Assembly (NCBI RefSeq): GCF_007748095.1
Contig: NZ_CP036287.1
Span: 3,906,001 to 3,970,000 of the forward strand
Source: Engelhardtia mirabilis
GTDB taxonomy: Bacteria; Planctomycetota; UBA1135; GCA-002686595
DNA length: 64,000 bases
Direction of reading: 5' to 3'
Positions 11,304 to 19,121 of this stretch are shown here, piece after piece; positions within the stretch are counted from its first letter, which is position 1; the number at the start of each line of letters is the position of its first letter. The notes under the pieces are model-generated. The model did not search any database. It was given only the letters and a program-made list of their open reading frames with translations, and was not told where the DNA came from. The translations under genes were made by a program, and so were the position numbers.

Positions 11304-12332
11304 ATGAACCCTCGACCGATACTCGGATCCGTGCTGGCCCTGCTCGGGGTCGTCGTCGCGGTCGCGATCTTCGCCCCCGATCAAGAGGCCGCCGCCGAGC
11401 CGCGCCAGTTCTCGTCCAGTCGCGAGTGCGCCGAGTGCCACGCCGAGGCCTACGGCGAGTGGTCGGTGACGGAGCACGCCAGCGCCTGGACCGGGGCCGA
11501 GGTACGCGCGCTCTCGAACGACTTCTCCAACCAGGACTGCATCGACTGCCACGCCCCGAAGCCGGTGTTCGAGACCGGCATCGGCAATCGCGTGCAGCCG
11601 CGGACCCTGAACCGCGTCGAGGGTGTGGACTGCCTCACCTGCCACCAGCTGCCGGGCGGCGGTGTGGCGGGGAGCACGAACGACAGCAACGCCGCGTGCC
11701 GGCCGCAGGAGCGCCGGGAGCTGACCAGTCCGAACCTCTGCGGCGGCTGCCACAACCAACACAAGACCGTCGACCAGTGGCGTGGCTCGAAGTGGGCCGA
11801 GCAGGGCATCGACTGCATCGACTGCCACATGCCCTTCCGCGACGGGGATCCGAGCAAGGGTCGCGACCACTCGATGCACGGTGGTTCGAGCCTCGACAAC
11901 CTGCACAAGGCGGTCGAGCTGCGCGGGATGCTGGAGGACGGCCACTGGGTGGTGGAGGTCGAGAACGTGGGCACCGGGCACAGCTTCCCCGCGGATGAAC
12001 GCAGCCGCGCGGCGGACGTGTTCTGGCGTCCGCTCGACGACAACGGAGCTGGCGTCGGTGCCTGGCGCCACCTGCACCGCTTCCGCAGTCCCTACCGCCA
12101 AGAGGCGGACCTCGAGGACACCCTGCTGTTGGTCCACGAGAACCGTCGCATGCCGGTGCTCGAGTCCGACGTGACCTTCATCGGCTCGGGCGGCTTGAGC
12201 GAGGGCACGCCGGTCTCAGGGCCGATCGAAGTGGCCCTGTTCTACAAGCGCAAGCCCTACTACACGAACCAGGACCAGCCCGACCCCGAGGCCGAGGCGA
12301 CCCTGGTCCATCGCATCGAGCTGATCCCGTGA
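11304..12332 (+). CDS. Pentahaem cytochrome c, exported
   Basis: 342 residues from ATG 11304, ten bases after the ATPase stop. A signal peptide (VLALLGVVVAVAIFAP) is followed by five CxxCH haem-attachment sites: CAECH, CIDCH, CLTCH, CGGCH and CIDCH, all within the first ~180 residues. Extra histidines in HNQHK and DHSMHGG could be distal ligands. The C-terminal ~150 residues have no haem sites and look beta-rich (VENVGTGHSFPADERSR). The pattern fits the cytochrome c554/NapC-associated multihaem class; the redox partner is unknown. Its place directly behind an iron-type importer suggests a link between iron supply and haem-protein function, but that is inference. The next gene starts inside its stop codon (GTGA). 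Confidence 0.88.
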   Translation: MNPRPILGSVLALLGVVVAVAIFAPDQEAAAEPRQFSSSRECAECHAEAYGEWSVTEHASAWTGAEVRALSNDFSNQDCIDCHAPKPVFETGIGNRVQPRTLNRVEGVDCLTCHQLPGGGVAGSTNDSNAACRPQERRELTSPNLCGGCHNQHKTVDQWRGSKWAEQGIDCIDCHMPFRDGDPSKGRDHSMHGGSSLDNLHKAVELRGMLEDGHWVVEVENVGTGHSFPADERSRAADVFWRPLDDNGAGVGAWRHLHRFRSPYRQEADLEDTLLLVHENRRMPVLESDVTFIGSGGLSEGTPVSGPIEVALFYKRKPYYTNQDQPDPEAEATLVHRIELIP

Positions 12333-13801
12333 GCTTGCTGAGAACTCGAGACAGGCTGGAGCCGCTCCTCGCGCTGGCGCTGCTGCTCGCACTGGCTGCC
12401 TGCGGCGGATCGCAACCCGTCGCGGCGACGCCGCCGCCCGATCCGGCGCCGCCGGCCCTCGAGCCGGTGGTGGCGAACAACATGGCCAAGTACGGGGCGC
12501 TGCTCGAAGCGCCGCCGGTCCTGCCGGAGACCGAGGCCGAGCTGGCCAAGCAGACCGAGTCCCTGGTCGGCTACGTGGCCTACTCGTCCAACCAGCGCAC
12601 CCGCGCTCTGGGTCTCGAGGAGCTCGCTGGCCTGGGCCCGGACTCGGCCGCGGCCCTGCGCGATCTGGCCCTCGACGGCGAGCTGCCCGAGGTCGAGCGC
12701 GCCACCGCGATCGAGGGCCTGAAGGCCCTCGGCGGGCAGGTCGCCGTGGTCGCTCTGATCGAGCTGATGGAGACGGGCAAGCCCGCGTGGGTGCGCGCGC
12801 GCTGCGCCTGGTACCTGGGACAGCTCAAGCAGGACCGCGCGATCCCCATGCTGCTCAAGTGCCTGAAGTACGAGAAGGACGAGGAGACCGCCGTCTGGAT
12901 CGCCTGGGCTCTGGGACAGATGGGCAACCTCGCGGGGGTCGAGGCGCTCTTGGTGGTTCGCAATCGCGAGGGTGCGAGTGCCCTGTGGCCGACGATCGAC
13001 GGGCACCTGGCCGAGCTCTCCAAGCGCTTCAGTACCGACGTGGCCGGCCTGCGCGCCCTGTGGTCCGGGCCACCGGTCTACGACATCACCTTCGAGCGTT
13101 CGGACGCCTGGCACTACGAGGTCTGGCACTGGATCGATCGCCTGGACGAGTTCCAGCTGCGCGGCGTCGACGACGCGCGCTATATCTTCAGCCAACTGGG
13201 GCCGGCCGCGGTACCGCTGTTGGCGCAGGCCCTGCACGACGAGAGCCGCTACCGACGAATGAACTCGGCCCAAGGCTTGGAGCGCATGGGTGCGCGGGCC
13301 CAGGGAGCGGTACCCGCACTGATCGACGCCCTGAACCAGCCGGACCTCTCGACCCAGGCGGCCCAGTCCCTCGGTGCGATCGGCGGCGAGGGCGCGCTCG
13401 AGGCCCTGGTGGATCGGTTGAAGCCGCACCGCGATGCCGCCATGCGTGTGGCGGCGGCGTGGGCCCTGGGTGAGCTCGGGGATGCGGCCGCGGTCGAGCC
13501 CCTGCGCCAGTTCGGGCTCGACGCCGGGATCGCCGAGCTCAGCCAGGCTGCGGCCGAGAGCATCGCGTTCCTGGGCGGGGGCGAGTCCGTGCTCGAGGCC
13601 CTGTTCGCCATGCGCACCGACCCGACCCTCGAGAGCGCGCGCACCGAGCGGGCCCTGCTGACCTGGCTGCGCCATCGCGCCGCCGGAGGGGACGCACTCG
13701 CGGGCAGCTTGGTCGCCCGTTTCGATGCCGGAGACGCGCCTTGGGACGAAGTCCACGCGGCCTTCGCCGACGGCCCCGACGAGTCGGAGCCGCAACACTG
13801 A
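12329..13801 (+). CDS. HEAT-repeat lipoprotein
   Basis: 490 residues from GTG 12329, overlapping the cytochrome stop by four bases. The N-terminus is a lipoprotein signal with lipobox LALAAC followed by GGS and a Pro-rich spacer. The rest is built from about eight HEAT/PBS-lyase-like helical repeats, for example VALIELMETGKPAWVRARCA, AVPLLAQALHDESRYRRM, AVPALIDALNQPDLSTQAA and ALEALVDRLKPHRDAAMRVA. Such repeats usually form a binding surface for another protein; the neighbouring cytochrome is the obvious candidate partner. A middle segment (about 245-285, with many Trp and His residues: DAWHYEVWHWIDRLDE) breaks the repeat pattern and may be a separate module. No catalytic motif seen. Confidence 0.82.
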   Translation: MSLLRTRDRLEPLLALALLLALAACGGSQPVAATPPPDPAPPALEPVVANNMAKYGALLEAPPVLPETEAELAKQTESLVGYVAYSSNQRTRALGLEELAGLGPDSAAALRDLALDGELPEVERATAIEGLKALGGQVAVVALIELMETGKPAWVRARCAWYLGQLKQDRAIPMLLKCLKYEKDEETAVWIAWALGQMGNLAGVEALLVVRNREGASALWPTIDGHLAELSKRFSTDVAGLRALWSGPPVYDITFERSDAWHYEVWHWIDRLDEFQLRGVDDARYIFSQLGPAAVPLLAQALHDESRYRRMNSAQGLERMGARAQGAVPALIDALNQPDLSTQAAQSLGAIGGEGALEALVDRLKPHRDAAMRVAAAWALGELGDAAAVEPLRQFGLDAGIAELSQAAAESIAFLGGGESVLEALFAMRTDPTLESARTERALLTWLRHRAAGGDALAGSLVARFDAGDAPWDEVHAAFADGPDESEPQH

Positions 13802-14230
13802 CCGCCCAGAACGTCGACCTCACGCGCAGCGCCCATCGGCCCTGGCCGATCCCGTCTGGCTCCTGGGCCATGCGTATGGCCTGGCACGACCTGGCCTTCC
13901 TGCACTGGCCGCTGCCGGCCGCGGCCATCGCCGAGCGCCTGCCCGAGGGCCTCGAGGTCGACACCTACGGCGGCGAGGCCTGGATCGGCGTCGTGCCCTT
14001 CCGCATGACCGGCGTCACCCCGCGCTTCGTGCCCCCGCTGCCCGGCGTCTCGGCCTTCCCCGAGATCAACTTGCGGACCTACGTGCGCCACGGCGACAAG
14101 GCCGGCGTGTGGTTCTTCAGCCTCGACGTCACCGACTGGCTGCCGGTGCAGGTCGCGCGGCGCCTGTTCCACCTGCCCTACTTTCACGCCGCGATGCACT
14201 GCCGGCCCGACGGCGACGGGCTCGACTACC
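13798..14230 (+). pseudogene. DUF2071 (YqjF-like) gene, 5' part, interrupted by IS66
   Basis: Encodes the N-terminal ~144 residues of a DUF2071 protein: AHRPWPIPSGSWAMRMAWHD, then VDTYGGEAWIGVVPFRMTGV and FPEINLRTYVRHGDKAGVWF. The frame is cut at 14230 by an IS66 element. Removing the element and one copy of the 8-bp duplication joins 14230 to 16687 in frame (LDY then LSERRPRSG), giving a continuous 251-residue protein. No ATG precedes the conserved RPWP segment; a CTG at 13798 overlaps the previous stop as CTGA, in line with the NTGA overlaps elsewhere in this operon, but the start is uncertain (ATG 13870 is the first ATG). Function of DUF2071 is unknown. Read-through past the junction would end at 14448 after foreign codons. 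Confidence 0.88.
14223..14230. repeat. IS66 target-site duplication, left copy
   Basis: CGACTACC directly left of the IS66 element; the identical octamer is at 16679-16686. Eight bases is the usual duplication for the IS66 family. Confidence 0.93.
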
Positions 14231-14253
14231 GTACGTGTCCGGCCGTCCCATCT
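14231..14253 (+). repeat. IS66 terminal inverted repeat, left
   Basis: Begins GTACGTGTCCGG and ends CCCATCT; 19 of 23 bases match the reverse complement of 16656-16678. The four differences are consecutive (positions 13-16). Confidence 0.88.
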
Positions 14254-14287
14254 CGCCGCAAGGCGGAAGATCGAGTAGGAGCGGTCC

Positions 14288-15874
14288 TCAGGAATTCGCC
14301 TGAGCTTCGACGTCGGCCGCCTGACGAGCCTTCCAGCCCCACGGTGTCAGCTCAGCGATGCGCTCCTGCGGCGTTGTCGAGACCCGCTGGATCACGTCCT
14401 CGATGTAGGCGTCGGGCGGTACCTCGGCGAGCTTGCAGCTCATGGTGAGCGAGTAGAGCCGCGCGGCGACCTCGCCGCCACGTTGGCTGCCGAAGATCCC
14501 CCAGTTCTTCCTCCCGACGGCGACGTGGCGCAGGGCCCGCTCGGTGTCGTTGTTGTGGATCGGGAGGCGGCCGTCGCGAAGCATGGCCGTCAGCGGCTCG
14601 CGCTGATTGATGACGTAGCGGGCGGCTTTGCCGAGGCTGCCGCGCGCGCCGATCGATGCGTCCTCGTCGAGGGCGAAGACGACCTCGAAGATCGTCTCGA
14701 GTACGTGACGCGACCGCCGATCGCGGACCGTCGCGCGCAGTTGGGCGAGTCCGCCCAGCTCCAGACCGTCACGCTGCGCCCTGGCCACGACGGCGCGTTC
14801 GATCCAGAAGAGTCTCTGGATCGGTCGAAGCACGGCCGCGGCCTTCTTTTGGTTCGAGTCGAGCGCGTCGACGAATTTCCGTCGCGCATGGGCCCAGCAG
14901 CCCGCGCGCACGATGCCGTTGCGATCCGCGACCGGATTCACTCCGTCGTACCCGTCGGTCAGCAGCGTTCCGGACCAGTCACCGAGGAAGGCCGCGGGTT
15001 CTTTCGCCGACCGGTCGGGCCAGAAGTCGGCGAGGACCTTCTCCTCGGGACTGCCGCGAACGTTGCGCCAGGCCCAGAGCTGTCCTCGGCGGGTCCCCTT
15101 CTGGCCCTCCGTCTGGACCGCGATCGGCGTCTCGTCGGCCTGCAGGACCTCTTCTTCGAGGAGCTGGCGGCGCATCTCGCGCAGGACCGGCCGCGCGACG
15201 ATCTCGTCGAGCCGCACCATGAGGTCCCACATCGTCTGCCGCGCGAAGTGGACGCCGTCGCGTTTGAAGATCGACTGGATCCGATTGAGCGGCAGGTGAT
15301 CGGCGTACTTCGAAGTCGCCACGTGGGCGTAGACCGACGCCTCGTACTTGCCACCGTCGATGACGCCATCGGGCAGCGGCGCGACCTTGACGGTGTGGCC
15401 GTCCTTGCAAGCGTACTTCCGACGCTCGTAACGTTTCACGACGAAGCGCGCCGGGATCAGGTGGCCGCGCTCGGTTACCTCGACGCCAATCTCGTGCAGA
15501 GGTCCACTGCAGTCCGGGCAGCTGCGGTCCGCTTCGGGGACGTCGAGCGTCACCGTCTGGCGCGGGAGGTCCTCCGGGAAAGGCGCACGTCCGTGTCCCT
15601 TGGCGGGCTCGCGCTTCGGCTTGCGAGGCATCGCTGCCACTTCCTCCTCGAGCTTGGTCAGGAGGGCCTGGCTCGTCTCGAAGAGCCGCAGCTGGTTCGG
15701 GTCGATCGTTTCGCGGCGACGACCGAAGAGGTGTCGCTGCAGGTGGGCGAGTTGCTCCCGCAGCACGGCGATCTCTTCGCTCTTCGCGTCGATCGCCCGC
15801 TGCTGCTCCTCGACGGTGGAGTGCAGCGTCTGAAGCTGGGCATTCGCTTCGTCGATGTCCGTCAGCGGCGTCAC
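14288..15874 (-). CDS. tnpC: IS66 family transposase TnpC
   Basis: 528 residues from GTG 15874. N-terminal leucine-rich coiled coil (ANAQLQTLHSTVEEQQRAID) with the LFGRRRE motif, a zinc-finger-like CPDCSGPL with later CKDGH, then the DDE catalytic core: D in VLQADETPI, D in LLTDGYDGV, E in HNNDTERALR. The C-terminal segment contains VGRKNWGIFGSQRGGE, typical of IS66 transposases. Catalyses cut-and-paste or replicative movement of the element; in this family TnpA and TnpB are also needed. No frameshift or internal stop. Confidence 0.96.
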   Translation of the reverse strand: MTPLTDIDEANAQLQTLHSTVEEQQRAIDAKSEEIAVLREQLAHLQRHLFGRRRETIDPNQLRLFETSQALLTKLEEEVAAMPRKPKREPAKGHGRAPFPEDLPRQTVTLDVPEADRSCPDCSGPLHEIGVEVTERGHLIPARFVVKRYERRKYACKDGHTVKVAPLPDGVIDGGKYEASVYAHVATSKYADHLPLNRIQSIFKRDGVHFARQTMWDLMVRLDEIVARPVLREMRRQLLEEEVLQADETPIAVQTEGQKGTRRGQLWAWRNVRGSPEEKVLADFWPDRSAKEPAAFLGDWSGTLLTDGYDGVNPVADRNGIVRAGCWAHARRKFVDALDSNQKKAAAVLRPIQRLFWIERAVVARAQRDGLELGGLAQLRATVRDRRSRHVLETIFEVVFALDEDASIGARGSLGKAARYVINQREPLTAMLRDGRLPIHNNDTERALRHVAVGRKNWGIFGSQRGGEVAARLYSLTMSCKLAEVPPDAYIEDVIQRVSTTPQERIAELTPWGWKARQAADVEAQANS

Positions 15875-15905
15875 GTCCGCAAACTTAGCCCAGCGAGTCT
15901 CGCGG

Positions 15906-16283
15906 TCAAGCGCCGATTAGCTCCTTCACCTCCGCTCTTTGCATCACCCGCCGGGCGCCGCGAAGATCGATGCCGTCGAGCACCAGCGCAAGCTCATGGC
16001 TCGCGAGCTCGTAGCTCGTCGCGTTGCCCGATGCACGATCGAAGACCTGGAAGCGACCACCCTCGAGTCGCTTCGAGAGCACCCAATAGCCTGAAGCCTC
16101 CCAGACCAGCGCCTTCATCATCGAGCGGCGCTTGTTGAAGAAGAGGAACAGGTGCCCCGATTGCGGGTCCTGGTCCACGACGTCGATCACCGCTCCGCTG
16201 AGCCCGTCAAAGCTCTTTCTCATGTCCACCGGCGTGCGACACACGAAGATCCGCACCTGCGGTGAGGGCGGAAAGCTCAGCAT
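15906..16283 (-). CDS. tnpB: IS66 accessory protein TnpB
   Basis: 125 residues from ATG 16283. Carries the family core VDMRKSFDGLSGAV, HLFLFFNKRRSMMKALVWEA and FELDG-like GRFQVFDRASGN. It is the IS66 Orf2 protein and is unrelated to the IS200/605 TnpB nuclease. Its start overlaps the tnpA stop by 7 bases and tnpC follows after 31 bases, as in other members. Confidence 0.95.
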   Translation of the reverse strand: MLSFPPSPQVRIFVCRTPVDMRKSFDGLSGAVIDVVDQDPQSGHLFLFFNKRRSMMKALVWEASGYWVLSKRLEGGRFQVFDRASGNATSYELASHELALVLDGIDLRGARRVMQRAEVKELIGA

Positions 16284-16621
16284 GACCCGAGCACGCCGAG
16301 CAGGCGACGAAGCGCAACCTCGTCGAAGTCACGCCGCACGCGCAGCGACAGACCAGAGGGCAGCACGAGCTCGATCAGGGTTGCGTCGGCGCCCTCCGTT
16401 GGGGCCGGCTCCTCGAGCCGAAGCTCGAAGAAGGGCTCCGGTCGAGGACGCATTGCCCGGCGACGTTCGGCCGCCCGAGCGTTGTAGAGGCTCCAGGGCT
16501 TCACTCCCTTGGAGCGGGCGAACGCGGCCAAGCTGACATCGGACCTGGAGTGCTCCTTCAGCAGCGCGAGTGCCTCCTCGGCCGGGACTGAACGGGGCAC
16601 GGAGTTCGAGTTGGGGTTCAT
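16277..16621 (-). CDS. tnpA: IS66 accessory protein TnpA
   Basis: 114 residues from ATG 16621. The N-terminal half looks like a helix-turn-helix of the transposase Orf1 type (SLAAFARSKGVKPWSLYNAR); the C-terminal end reads ELVLPSGLSLRVRRDFDEVA, the usual ending of IS66 TnpA. First gene of the element, next to the right terminal repeat. Confidence 0.92.
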   Translation of the reverse strand: MNPNSNSVPRSVPAEEALALLKEHSRSDVSLAAFARSKGVKPWSLYNARAAERRRAMRPRPEPFFELRLEEPAPTEGADATLIELVLPSGLSLRVRRDFDEVALRRLLGVLGSC

Positions 16622-16655
16622 CCCGCGCAGCCTCCCGTCTCCCCACGGACGCGCA

Positions 16656-16678
16656 AGATGGGCTCACCGGACACGTAC
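16656..16678 (-). repeat. IS66 terminal inverted repeat, right
   Basis: Reverse complement begins GTACGTGTCCGG; pairs with 14231-14253. Confidence 0.88.
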
Positions 16679-17009
16679 CGACTACCTGTCCGAGCGTCGC
16701 CCGCGCTCGGGGCCGTCCATGTCCTTCGCCGGACGCTACCGCCCCACCGGTCCGGTGCAGCTCGCGGAATCAGGCAGCCTGGAGCACTGGCTCACCGAGC
16801 GCTACTGCCTCTATTCCGCCGACTCCCACGGGGTCATCTACCGCAGCGAGATCCACCACGAGCCCTGGCCCCTGCAAGTGGGCGAAGCCGAAGTCCTGGT
16901 CAACCTCACGACCTCGCAGATCGGCCTGCAGCTCCCCGACACGGCCCCCCTGGTGCACTTCGCCCGGCGACTGGACGTCGTGGCCTGGCTCATCGACCCG
17001 ATCGCCTGA
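16679..17009 (+). pseudogene. DUF2071 gene, 3' part (right of IS66)
   Basis: Bases 16679-16686 are the second target-duplication copy; from there the frame of the interrupted gene resumes. It encodes SFAGRYRPTGPVQLAESGSL, then LTERYCLYSADSHGVIYRSE and IHHEPWPLQVGEAEV, the conserved C-terminal half of DUF2071, ending at TGA 17007-17009. Joined to 13798-14230 it gives a whole-length family member without any other defect, which argues for a recent disruption. The gene converges with the WD40 gene that ends at 17026. Confidence 0.88.
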
Positions 17010-17025
17010 GGCGCGGCAGCGCACA

Positions 17026-17838
17026 CTACTCGCGCTTCAGCACGCCCGAGGCGTCGATCGTCACCAGCGCACCGTCGACGCGCGCCATGCCACGAATCCA
17101 ATCGTCGTGGCGGCGCAGGACCGAGTCGACCCGTGCGCGCAGGGGATCGAGGGCGCGCACGGCTCCGTCGGCGCAACCCGAGAGCAGCTCGTCTTCGCTC
17201 CAGATCAAGCACAGCACCGCCCCACCGTGATCGCGGATGATGCGGCGCATGCGTCCGATGTCGTGCTGCCAGATGCGGACGGTGCGGTCTGCCGCGCCGC
17301 TGGCGAGCTGGGTTCCGTCGGGGCTGAAGGCCAGGCAGGTGACGCGGTCGGTGTGGCTCGAGAGGGTGCGCAGGCACTCGCCCTCGCTCCACAGTCGGAT
17401 CGTGCGGTCGAGCGATCCACTGGCCAAGGTGCCGTCCGGCGCCACGGCCAGGCACAGAACCTGGTCGCTGTGTCCTTCGAGGAACGTCGCTCCCTCGCCG
17501 GAGGCCGGGATCACGCCGACGGTGTGGTCCGCGCTGGCCGTGTACAGGGTCCCGCCGTCCGGGCTCCAGGCCACGTCGTAGATCACGTCGTCGTGGACCT
17601 GGCGCTCGAAGACCAGGTCACCGGTCGTCACATCCCACAGTCGCAGGCTGCCGTACTCGCCGGCGAGCCCCCCGGCCTCGGCCAACAGCTCGCCGTCGGG
17701 GCTGGCCTCGATCGCGACGATCGGGCGCACTTCGCCGAGCATCGCCTCACCCACCGCGAGTCCGGCATCGGTGGCGACGGCGAGTCCCGCGCCTGTAGCG
17801 CACAGATCCGTCGCCGCCAGCAGCAACGCCGCGATCAC
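17026..17838 (-). CDS. WD40-repeat protein
   Basis: 270 residues from GTG 17838, overlapping the upstream DUF1501 stop by four bases. Contains five or more WD40 blades: DGELLAEAGG..GSLRLWDVTTGD, DVAWSPDGGTLYTASADHTV, LAVAPDGTLASGSLDRTIRL, LAFSPDGTQLASGAADRTVR and LSGCADGAVRALD. A short hydrophobic N-terminus (IAALLLAATDLCATG) could be a signal peptide, which fits export beside the other operon products. Seven blades are usual, so the propeller may be incomplete or have divergent blades. In planctomycetes WD40 genes often accompany DUF1549/DUF1501 genes; no reaction is known for the group. Confidence 0.85.
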   Translation of the reverse strand: MIAALLLAATDLCATGAGLAVATDAGLAVGEAMLGEVRPIVAIEASPDGELLAEAGGLAGEYGSLRLWDVTTGDLVFERQVHDDVIYDVAWSPDGGTLYTASADHTVGVIPASGEGATFLEGHSDQVLCLAVAPDGTLASGSLDRTIRLWSEGECLRTLSSHTDRVTCLAFSPDGTQLASGAADRTVRIWQHDIGRMRRIIRDHGGAVLCLIWSEDELLSGCADGAVRALDPLRARVDSVLRRHDDWIRGMARVDGALVTIDASGVLKRE

Positions 17839-19121
17839 AGCAGCTCCCCGATCGGCCGCACGTGATCGGGCAGCACCTGCAGGCGGCGCCCGTCCGCGGT
17901 CTGGTAGGTGGCCGAGGTCTGCACCCCCAGGCGATCGTAGATGGTCGCGATCAACTCCTCGGGCGTCACCGGTCGCTCGGCGGGCAGCTCGCCCCGCGCA
18001 TCCGTCCGGCCCAGGGCCTGGCCAGTGCGAATGCCGCCACCGGCCATCACGCAGAAGCTGGACCGCGGCCAGTGGTCGCGCCCGCCCTTGGCGTTGATCT
18101 TCGGCGTGCGGCCGAACTCGCCCATCAGCACCACCAGGGTGCGCTCGAGCATCCCGCGCTCCGCCAGGTCGGCGATCAGCGCCGGGTAGGCCAGGTCGAG
18201 GGTCGGCAGGGGCCCGGGGTAGCCGAAGGTCAGGCGCTGGAACACGTCGTCGTGCATGTCCCAGCCACCGTTGTAGACGGTGACGAAGCGCGAGCCAGCC
18301 TCCACCAAACGCCGCGCGGTGAGGCAGGCGTCGCTGAGGCCCGTGCCGCCGAAGCGCGAGCGCGAGGCCTCGGGCTCGAGCGACAGGTCGAAGGCGTTGC
18401 GCGCGACCGGCGAGGTCAAGAGGTCGAAGGCCTGGCCGTAGAAGCTATCGAGCGTACTGTCGCCGCTACCGCCCTGGGCCGCCTGGACCCGCTCGCGCAG
18501 GGCGCGGCGGCGCTCCATGCGCTCGATCGACAGGCCCTCGGTCGACACATCGCGGGCCGCGCCGACCGCGGTCTCGTAGGGGTCGTATTTGCGATCCAGG
18601 TAGCCGGCGCCGCCGTACTGGGGCGTGCGCCCGAGGGTCACGTAGGTCGGCACCCCCGCGTCGCCCACGCCCCGCTGTCGCGCCAGGACCGAGCCCATGC
18701 TGGGGTAGACCAGCGCCGGCGAGGGCCGAAAGCCGGTCATGTAGTGGTGGCTGCCGCGGTCGTGGTTGCCCTCGGCCGAGGTCAAGGTGCGAATCAGCGC
18801 CACCTGGTCCATCATCTTGGCCGTGCGCGGCAGGTGCTCGCAGATGCGCACGCCGTCGAGGCTCGTGTCGATCGCGCCGAACTCGCCGCGGTACTCCGCG
18901 GGCGCCTCGGGCTTGGGGTCGAAGGTGTCCAGGTGGCTGGGGCCGCCGTCGAGCCAGATCAGGATGCAGGCGTCGGCGCGGCGGGCGGACGATGCCGCGC
19001 CCAGGGCCGCGTGGGCCAGGGCCGAGGGCATCAGGGGCGACGCGCCGAGGCCCAGACCGGCGAAGGCGCCCAGCCGCAGGAGGTCGCGGCGAGCGAGGTT
19101 GGCACTTCGATCAGCGGACAT
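17835..19121 (-). CDS. DUF1501 protein with Tat-type signal
   Basis: 428 residues from ATG 19121. The N-terminus has a twin-arginine motif (ARRDLLRLGAFAGLGLG), so it is probably exported folded. The body is the DUF1501 alkaline-phosphatase/sulfatase-like fold: LIWLDGGPSHLDTFDPKPEA (metal ligands and nucleophile region), GNHDRGSHHYMTG, VYNGGWDMHDD, LMGEFGRTPKINAKGGRDHW. The D, H and the GRDHW block resemble metal sites of the superfamily. Substrate unknown. It overlaps the DUF1549/1553 gene by 11 bases and the WD40 gene by 4, so the three are co-translated. Confidence 0.93.
   Translation of the reverse strand: MSADRSANLARRDLLRLGAFAGLGLGASPLMPSALAHAALGAASSARRADACILIWLDGGPSHLDTFDPKPEAPAEYRGEFGAIDTSLDGVRICEHLPRTAKMMDQVALIRTLTSAEGNHDRGSHHYMTGFRPSPALVYPSMGSVLARQRGVGDAGVPTYVTLGRTPQYGGAGYLDRKYDPYETAVGAARDVSTEGLSIERMERRRALRERVQAAQGGSGDSTLDSFYGQAFDLLTSPVARNAFDLSLEPEASRSRFGGTGLSDACLTARRLVEAGSRFVTVYNGGWDMHDDVFQRLTFGYPGPLPTLDLAYPALIADLAERGMLERTLVVLMGEFGRTPKINAKGGRDHWPRSSFCVMAGGGIRTGQALGRTDARGELPAERPVTPEELIATIYDRLGVQTSATYQTADGRRLQVLPDHVRPIGELL

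Larger units (their letters stand above)
14231..16678. mobile_element. Complete IS66-family insertion sequence (2448 bp)
   Basis: The element carries tnpA, tnpB and tnpC on the minus strand, all apparently intact, bounded by imperfect 23-bp inverted repeats (14231-14253 and 16656-16678, 19 of 23 identical) beginning GTACGTGTCCGG, and flanked by the 8-bp duplication CGACTACC. Length, gene order and duplication size match the family. The repeats and duplication are undamaged and the three frames are open, so the insertion looks recent and the element may still be mobile. It sits inside a DUF2071 gene and is transcribed against it. Confidence 0.96.
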
